Shown here in pieces: positions 12,797 to 17,977 of a stretch of 17,977 bases of DNA; within the stretch, counting starts at the first letter, position 1; each line of letters begins with the position of its first letter. The position numbers were made by a program, and so were the translations under genes. This DNA comes from an uncultured Bacteroidales bacterium (GTDB lineage: Bacteria; Bacteroidota; Bacteroidia; Bacteroidales; UBA932): NCBI GenBank assembly GCA_905235775.1, contig CAJOMY010000012.1:1-17977 (forward strand), written 5' to 3'. The notes under the pieces are model-generated. The model had not been told where the DNA came from, ran no database searches, and saw nothing but the letters and a program-made list of their open reading frames with translations.

Positions 12797-15205
12797 CTAA
12801 AGTGCCCGCCAGCCCTCCGGCTCCCGGAAGCCCTTGAGGAATTCCGCCACCTGCATACGCTTCTTGCCGGAGAGCTGGAGTTCGGTGAGGGCCAGGGCGC
12901 CGTCGCCGGTGGCGATGGCAAGCCAGGTCTTGCCGTCCGACAGTACGGTGCCGGGCTCCGCGTGGAGGTCAGGGCGCTTCTCGCTGCGGTAGATCTTCAG
13001 GATGCAAGATTCTTCGCTGCGCTCAGAATGACACAGCTCAGTGAAGGCCGCGGGATAGGGGCTGAGGCCGCGAATCAGGTTATAGATCTCGTCGGCGGGA
13101 CGGCCCCAGTCGATGCGGCACAGCTCCCGGGTGAGTTTCGGGGCGGGCTTGAGCTCCTCGGAGCCCTGGATGAAGGAACGCTGGACGCGCAGTTCGACGT
13201 TGCGTTGGATCAACGCCTCAACGGTCTGCAGGACCAGGCCGGAGCCGATCTCCATGAGCTCGTCGTGGAGTTCGCCGGCGGTTTCATCCGGGCGGATGCG
13301 GCATTCCTCGCGGAAGATGATGCCGCCGGTGTCGATGTCCTTGTCGATCATGAAGGTCGTCACGCCGGACATCTTCTCGCCGTTGATGACGGCCCAGTTG
13401 ATCGGGGCGGCGCCGCGGTACTGCGGCAGCAGGGCGGCGTGGAGGTTGAAAGTGCCGAGCTTCGGCATGGACCAGACCTCCTCGGGAAGCATCCGGAAGG
13501 CCACGACGACGAACAGGTCGGCCTTCCAGGCGCGCAGCGCTTCGAGGAACTCCGGGTCCTTGAGCCTGGCGGGCTGCAGCACGGGGATGCCGTGCGCGAC
13601 GGCGTATTGCTTGACGGCGCTCTCGTTCATCTTGAGCCCGCGTCCCGCCGGCTTGTCGGCCACCGTGACCACGCCCACGACCTTGTGGCCGGCCTGCACG
13701 AGGGCGTCAAGCGGCTTCACGGCAAACTCGGGCGTGCCCATATAGACAATGCGCGTCGGGCGGAACAGGCGCACGACCCTGCTCTTGAGCCTGCGCCACC
13801 AGGTGGTGAATTGATCCGGATTGAAGATTTCGGCGTCCCGCATCGCCTTCCAGGTGAAGAAGACGCCGAGGGGCGCAATCACGGCTGAAGCGATGAAAAC
13901 GCCGATGGGGGTCTCCACGGCCCCGTCCCGCGCCAGCTTGCTGCCGGAGATGTTGATCACGTAATAGACGACGTAGAAGAGGACGGAGATAATGAGGCTC
14001 AAACCCAGGCCCCCGCGCTTGCTCTTCACGAGCGCACCCAGCGGGGCGCCGATGAAGAACAGCAGGAAGCAGGCCAGTCCCTGGCCGTATTTCTCCAGGA
14101 AGGAGAGATCCGACTGGCGGAGGTTGTAGCTCTTGTCATAGACCTCGTAGCGGTAAGTATTGATCTCGGAGGAGAGCCGCTTTGCGTTGTCGGACGCCCG
14201 GATGCGGGCCTGGGCAGCGGCGTCCCGGGTCTGCCAGCGGAGGTATTCGCCGGAGCTGAAATCGCTCCGGTCCGGGTTGCGGAAAGCCGTGTCCAGCTGG
14301 CGGTTCTCCACGAAGACGGTGCTGCGGCGCAGGTTCGCGTAGTGCCGTCCGTGCAACGTGTCCAGCTGGCTGCGCAGCGAATCGCTCAGATGGTGCAGCT
14401 CAGCCATCTGCTTGGTCTTGATCGCATCGTCGAAGCGGGCGGAGTCGGACTTCTCGAAACTGTAGTTCTTCAGCGGAATCAGCAGCTCCTGCCGGGCGAA
14501 GTCCAGATGCTGGAGGACCATGCTGGTGTCGTTGTACCGAAGCGTGTTGTCCTCGCGGTAGGTGGAACCGTGAAAGAGGGTGAAGGTCAGGTACTCTTTG
14601 CTCCGGGCCATCTTCAGGACGGCGGAGTCTGCCATCGTCACGGAGATGTTGCCCTTGCGGGCCGTGTGGTCATAGACCTGCACGTCATACAACACCTTGG
14701 TCTTCTTGTCCTGTGCGCCGACGCGGAGGATATAGCCCTCGATGCCGTCGTAGAAGGTGCCCGGCGGAATCTTGATCTCGTCCTTGGTGCGGGCGATGTC
14801 GTCCCGCAGGGTGTAGATCTGGTTGTAGGCGTGCGGGACGAGCCGCGAGCAGACTTCGTAGGTGCCGGCGGCGATGAATGCCGCCGCGACGGCGAGCGGC
14901 AGGATGACGCGGCCGAAGGAGATGCCGGCGGCGCGGGCGGCCATCAACTCGCTGCGCTCGGACAGCTGCCCCACGGTCATCGTGGCCGCAAGCAGGGTGG
15001 CGAGCGGCAGGGCCAGCGGCAGAGCCAGGCTGCACACGCCCCAGAACAGGAATTCCAGGATGGTGCGGATGCCGAGACCCTTGCCCACGAGTTCGTCGAT
15101 GTAGAGCCAGAGCGTCTGCATCATCAGGATGAAGATCACGATGAAGAGGATCGCGACGAAAGGTCCGATGAACGACTTCAATATGAAGCGGTCGAGTTTC
15201 TTCAT
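12797..15205 (-). CDS. fmt: In-frame fusion: LptF/LptG-family permease + methionyl-tRNA formyltransferase (Fmt)
   Basis: One uninterrupted 802-codon frame encodes two proteins that are normally separate. Residues 1-470 form an LptF/LptG permease: membrane helices near 12-35, 52-76, 99-119, 376-395, 400-420 and 430-452, with a periplasmic beta-rich/helical part between (about 120-375). It belongs to the LptBFG machine that extracts LPS from the inner membrane. After a linker of about 15 residues, 485-802 form a complete Fmt: MGTPEF at 489-494, catalytic N587 and H589 in NLHA, D625 in DIDTGG, and the C-terminal OB-like domain. Fmt formylates initiator Met-tRNA. The Fmt part has lost its usual ATG; the nearest alternative is a GTG at 13774-13772. 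The LptF/G C-terminus faces the cytoplasm, so topology allows a working fusion. A 27-base repeat adds about nine residues near 725-734. The ATG at 15205 is 15 bases after the alaS stop. Confidence 0.9.
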   Translation of the reverse strand: MKKLDRFILKSFIGPFVAILFIVIFILMMQTLWLYIDELVGKGLGIRTILEFLFWGVCSLALPLALPLATLLAATMTVGQLSERSELMAARAAGISFGRVILPLAVAAAFIAAGTYEVCSRLVPHAYNQIYTLRDDIARTKDEIKIPPGTFYDGIEGYILRVGAQDKKTKVLYDVQVYDHTARKGNISVTMADSAVLKMARSKEYLTFTLFHGSTYREDNTLRYNDTSMVLQHLDFARQELLIPLKNYSFEKSDSARFDDAIKTKQMAELHHLSDSLRSQLDTLHGRHYANLRRSTVFVENRQLDTAFRNPDRSDFSSGEYLRWQTRDAAAQARIRASDNAKRLSSEINTYRYEVYDKSYNLRQSDLSFLEKYGQGLACFLLFFIGAPLGALVKSKRGGLGLSLIISVLFYVVYYVINISGSKLARDGAVETPIGVFIASAVIAPLGVFFTWKAMRDAEIFNPDQFTTWWRRLKSRVVRLFRPTRIVYMGTPEFAVKPLDALVQAGHKVVGVVTVADKPAGRGLKMNESAVKQYAVAHGIPVLQPARLKDPEFLEALRAWKADLFVVVAFRMLPEEVWSMPKLGTFNLHAALLPQYRGAAPINWAVINGEKMSGVTTFMIDKDIDTGGIIFREECRIRPDETAGELHDELMEIGSGLVLQTVEALIQRNVELRVQRSFIQGSEELKPAPKLTRELCRIDWGRPADEIYNLIRGLSPYPAAFTELCHSERSEESCILKIYRSEKRPDLHAEPGTVLSDGKTWLAIATGDGALALTELQLSGKKRMQVAEFLKGFREPEGWRAL
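13006..13032 (+). repeat. 27-base dispersed repeat element inserted in frame in the fmt domain
   Basis: The plus strand reads AAGATTC, a 13-base core TTCGCTGCGCTCA, then GAATGAC. ATTCT and AGAAT form an inverted pair. Read on the coding strand it gives the peptide CHSERSEESC, a string I recognise as the translation of a repeat scattered through many bacterial genomes; this is recalled, not searched. Because 27 is a multiple of three, the fmt frame continues. It falls in the C-terminal domain between FTEL and ILKIYRSEK, where other Fmt proteins have a short variable loop. Confidence 0.8.
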
Positions 15206-15220
15206 CCTGAAGGGGTCTGG

Positions 15221-17854
15221 TTATCCGCGCACAGCCATGTTCCGGAGTGCGTCGAGCGCCTGGTCTAGGCCCTCGGTATTCTTGCCGCCCGCAGTGGCGA
15301 GGCCTGGCTGTCCACCGCCGCCGCCCTGGATGAACCGGGCGGCGTCGCGGATATCCTTGCCTGCATTGCGGCCGGCTGCGACGAGATCGTCGGAGTACAT
15401 GAGGACCAGCTGCGGCTTGCCTTCGAAGGCGAAGGCGCCGACCAGGGCAGTGTTCTTCAACTCTTTCTGGAGGGCCAGGGCGGCGTTGCGCACGAGCGCA
15501 GGGTCATGCTCCTGCCCGGCCCCGCCGATCACGATGAGCTTGATGCCGTTCACTTCCTGCGCCTTCTCCGAGAGGCGGCGGGCGAACTCGGCAGCCTTCT
15601 GCCTGCCGAACTCTTCCGCCTGTTTTTTGAAGGAGGCGTTGTCCTCGATCATCTTTCGAATGGCTCCGGTAAGGTCGGGCACATTGTTGAAGAAAGAACG
15701 GGCGGTCTTGAGCAGACCCTGCATCGCAAAGACCATTTGCTCAGCCTGCTCCCCGGTCACGGCCTCGATGCGGCGGATGCCGGCCGCGATGGCCGACTCG
15801 CCGGTGATCTTGAAGAAACCGATGTTGCCCGTGGCGGAGGTGTGGCATCCGCCGCAGAGCTCCACGCTGGGCCCGAAGCGGACCACGCGGACGCGGTCGC
15901 CGTACTTCTCGCCGAAGAGGGCCATCGCCCCCATCCCGCGGGCCTCGTCCATCGTGGCGTCGCGCTTCTCATCCAAGGGGAAGTTGCTGCGGATCAGTTC
16001 ATTGACACGTTTCTCGACAGCAGCGAGCTGCTCGTCGGAGAGCTTCTCGAAGTGGGAGAAGTCGAAGCGGAAGCCCTCGTCCCCCACGAAGGAGCCCTTC
16101 TGCTCGACATGGGTGCCGAGGATTTCGCGCAGGGCCCGGTGCAGCAGGTGCGTGCAGCTGTGGTTGTTCGCGATGCGCTGGCGGCGCGCCCCGTCCACAC
16201 TGAGCTTGAAAGCGCCGGAGCAGTCCTGCGGCAGGCGCTCGGCGATATGGATGGTGAGATTGTTTTCCTTGACGGTATTGAGGATGCGGATCTGCTCGCC
16301 GTCGGCGGCGGTGATGATGCCGGTATCGCCGATCTCGCCGCCCATCTCCCCGTAGAACGGGGTGCGGTCGAAGACGAGCTGGAGCATCTCTTTGTTCTTC
16401 TGGACGACGGTGCGCTGCTTCAAGAGCAGGGCTCCCTCCAGCTCGACGGTGTCGAAACCGACGAACGCCACGTCCTCTCCCTCGTGGTAGACGGTCCAGT
16501 CGCCGAAACTGTTGGCCGTGGCGTTGCGGGCGCGGTCCTTCTGCTGCTGCAGCTCGGCCTGGAAACCCTGCTGGTCCACGGTGTAGCCGTTCTCGGCGGC
16601 GATCAGCTCCGTCAGGTCGATCGGGAAGCCGTAGGTGTCGTAGAGCCGGAACGCGTCGGCGCCGGCGATGACCTTGCTGTCCCTGCTGCGCTCCAGGCAC
16701 TCGTCCATCAGGCGGATGCCGCGGTCGAGCGTGCGCAGGAAGGCGAGCTCCTCCTCGCGGATGACGCTCTCGATGAAGGCCTGCTGCTTCGCGATCTCCG
16801 GATAGGCCTCGCCCATGTCGTCCACCAACTGCTGAACGAGACGGCAAAGGAAGGGCTCGGACAAGCCGAGGAAGGTGTAACCGTAGCGGACGGCGCGGCG
16901 CAGGATGCGGCGGATGACGTAGCCCGCCTTGACATTGGAGGGCAACTGGCCGTCGGCGATGCTGAAGCTGATGGCGCGGATGTGGTCCGCGATCACGCGC
17001 ATCGCAACGTCCGTCTTCTCGCTCTCTCCATACTTGTGGCCGGAGAGTTCGCCGATGCGGGCGAGCATGCCGGTGAAGACGTCGGAGTCGTAGTTGCTGT
17101 TCTTGCCCTGGAGCACGGCACAGAGGCGCTCGAAGCCCATGCCGGTGTCGATGTTGCGGGCGGGCAGCGGCTCCAGGTGGCCGTCGGCCATGCGCTGGTA
17201 TTGCATGAAGACGAGGTTCCAGATCTCGATCACGTGCGGGTCGGACCGGTTCACGAGCTCGCGGCCCGGGATGCCGGACGCGGCCTTCTCCTCGGCGGTG
17301 CGGATGTCGATATGGATCTCGGAGCAGGGGCCGCAGGGGCCGGTCTCGCCCATTTCCCAGAAGTTGTCGTGCTTGTTGCCCAGGAGGATATGGTCCTCGG
17401 GCAGGTATTTGCGCCAGGCCTGCTGCGCCTCGGTGTCGAGCGTGGTGCCGTCCTCGACGGAGCCCTCGAACACGGTGGCGTAGAGGAGGTTCTTGTCGAT
17501 CCGGTACACTTCGGTCAGGAGCTCCCAGGCCCAGTCGATGGCCTCGGACTTGAAGTAATCGCCGAAGCTCCAGTTGCCCAGCATCTCGAACATGGTGTGG
17601 TGGTAGGTGTCATGACCCACCTCTTCGAGGTCGTTGTGCTTGCCGCTCACGCGCAGGCACTTCTGCGAGTCGGCCGCGCGGTTGTACGGAGCCTTGGCAT
17701 TGCCCAGGAAAATGTCCTTGAACTGGTTCATGCCCGCATTGGTGAACATCAGGGTCGGGTCGTTCTTGACCACCATCGGCGCGGACGGGACGACGGTATG
17801 GCCCTTCGATGCGAAGAAGTCGAGGAATTTCTGACGGATTTCCTTGGAAGTCAT
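15221..17854 (-). CDS. alaS: Alanyl-tRNA synthetase
   Basis: The 877-residue protein has the full AlaRS layout. The class II catalytic core includes MFTNAGMNQFKD (36-47) and the GKHNDLEEVGHDTYHHTMFEML region (71-92). The editing domain has a zinc-type HxxxH in NHSCTH (about H565 and H569) and CGGCH (about 667-671). A C-terminal DHHA1/C-Ala domain ends in the glycine-rich GGGGGQPG (about 844-851). It charges tRNA-Ala and clears mischarged Ser/Gly. The length is normal. I chose the ATG at 17854 because MTSKEIRQ aligns with the usual Bacteroidota start; an in-frame ATG at 17878 and a GTG at 17881 would add eight or nine unconserved residues. The LptF/G-Fmt gene follows after 15 bases, so the two are probably co-transcribed. 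Confidence 0.97.
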   Translation of the reverse strand: MTSKEIRQKFLDFFASKGHTVVPSAPMVVKNDPTLMFTNAGMNQFKDIFLGNAKAPYNRAADSQKCLRVSGKHNDLEEVGHDTYHHTMFEMLGNWSFGDYFKSEAIDWAWELLTEVYRIDKNLLYATVFEGSVEDGTTLDTEAQQAWRKYLPEDHILLGNKHDNFWEMGETGPCGPCSEIHIDIRTAEEKAASGIPGRELVNRSDPHVIEIWNLVFMQYQRMADGHLEPLPARNIDTGMGFERLCAVLQGKNSNYDSDVFTGMLARIGELSGHKYGESEKTDVAMRVIADHIRAISFSIADGQLPSNVKAGYVIRRILRRAVRYGYTFLGLSEPFLCRLVQQLVDDMGEAYPEIAKQQAFIESVIREEELAFLRTLDRGIRLMDECLERSRDSKVIAGADAFRLYDTYGFPIDLTELIAAENGYTVDQQGFQAELQQQKDRARNATANSFGDWTVYHEGEDVAFVGFDTVELEGALLLKQRTVVQKNKEMLQLVFDRTPFYGEMGGEIGDTGIITAADGEQIRILNTVKENNLTIHIAERLPQDCSGAFKLSVDGARRQRIANNHSCTHLLHRALREILGTHVEQKGSFVGDEGFRFDFSHFEKLSDEQLAAVEKRVNELIRSNFPLDEKRDATMDEARGMGAMALFGEKYGDRVRVVRFGPSVELCGGCHTSATGNIGFFKITGESAIAAGIRRIEAVTGEQAEQMVFAMQGLLKTARSFFNNVPDLTGAIRKMIEDNASFKKQAEEFGRQKAAEFARRLSEKAQEVNGIKLIVIGGAGQEHDPALVRNAALALQKELKNTALVGAFAFEGKPQLVLMYSDDLVAAGRNAGKDIRDAARFIQGGGGGQPGLATAGGKNTEGLDQALDALRNMAVRG

Positions 17855-17977
17855 ATTTTCAGCTTTATGAGTTTGCATCACTAGTGTCCAAAGAAAATTT
17901 TGTTAGTTCTTTGTAATATATTGTTTAATAATTAGTTATAGGCAAAAGTGCTCCGTTTCGATTTGAATTGATGTCGT
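17855..17977. promoter_or_regulatory. AT-rich region upstream of alaS with candidate promoter elements
   Basis: No gene is seen in these 123 bases, which are much richer in A and T than the rest of the window. On the minus strand TTTCTTTG (17896-17889) is one base off TAnnTTTG; a TTTG further upstream (within the GCAAAAG at about 17941-17947) followed by TATATTAC is another weak pair. CAAAGAA (17889-17895) and TTCTTTG (17907-17913) form a perfect 7-base inverted repeat with 11 bases between. An alaS promoter is expected here, and possibly a divergent one for a gene past the window edge. Confidence 0.35.

Noticed and set aside
13740..13800. Permease-Fmt junction as a sequencing-error read-through.
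   Set aside because: Not fully excluded, but both domains are intact up to the linker and the linker has normal codon composition with no homopolymer run, so I treat the fusion as real pending read-level checks.
15506..17884. A 792-codon open frame on the plus strand opposite alaS.
   Set aside because: alaS on the minus strand is complete and conserved. The opposing translation is a compositionally biased string (Leu, Val, Ala, Asp, Gly repeats) as expected from the complement of GC-biased codons.

Overview
The window reads as a chromosomal segment from a GC-rich member of the Bacteroidales (Bacteroidota). The evidence is the set of encoded proteins (RseC plus an Rnf complex in B-C-D-G-E-A order, an M23 pair next to a MerR regulator, a long LptF/LptG-type permease), the lack of Shine-Dalgarno sequences before most starts, and AT-rich promoter-like boxes matching the Bacteroidota -7 consensus TAnnTTTG. 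Genus cannot be set from the sequence alone. Every gene I can support lies on the minus strand, so transcription runs from high to low coordinates. No RNA gene, CRISPR array, insertion sequence or phage gene was seen, and no gene-free stretch exceeds about 125 bases.

Layout in transcription order. Right end (17977-15221): an AT-rich upstream region, then alaS (alanyl-tRNA synthetase). Next (15205-12797) is a single 802-codon frame joining an LptF/LptG-family LPS-export permease to methionyl-tRNA formyltransferase (Fmt); this is the most unusual gene here. A promoter-like box at 12760-12767 precedes two overlapping, membrane-anchored M23 (LytM) peptidase genes and a small MerR-type regulator (12752-10453). 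A second box at 10448-10455 precedes a coiled-coil zinc-ribbon protein, the replicative helicase dnaB, rseC, and the six Rnf genes rnfB-C-D-G-E-A, followed by a small outer-membrane beta-barrel protein. These genes are packed with 1-14 base overlaps or gaps under 25 bases, and a strong hairpin terminator (2146-2181) closes the run. Left end (2128-1): a box set 6 bases before the ATG starts a two-gene unit encoding NfnA-like and NfnB/GltA-like flavoproteins, the latter cut by the window edge.

How the genes fit together. Rnf couples ferredoxin oxidation and NAD+ reduction to ion pumping at the membrane. The adjacent Nfn/GltA-type pair links ferredoxin, NADH and NADPH pools in the cytoplasm. The left 8 kb is therefore a redox hub. 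The right half holds housekeeping translation genes, envelope biogenesis (LPS export, peptidoglycan hydrolases) and replication.

The features ordinary annotation would not explain are the permease-Fmt fusion and a set of small dispersed repeats. Two 27-base elements share identical 7-base ends (AAGATTC and GAATGAC) around different 13-base cores. One lies inside the fmt domain and adds nine codons without breaking the frame; the other lies between a gene end and the terminator. A separate cluster of nested palindromes forms an in-frame insert in the linker of the NfnB/GltA gene. I did not find a clearly new multi-gene defence or metabolic system.
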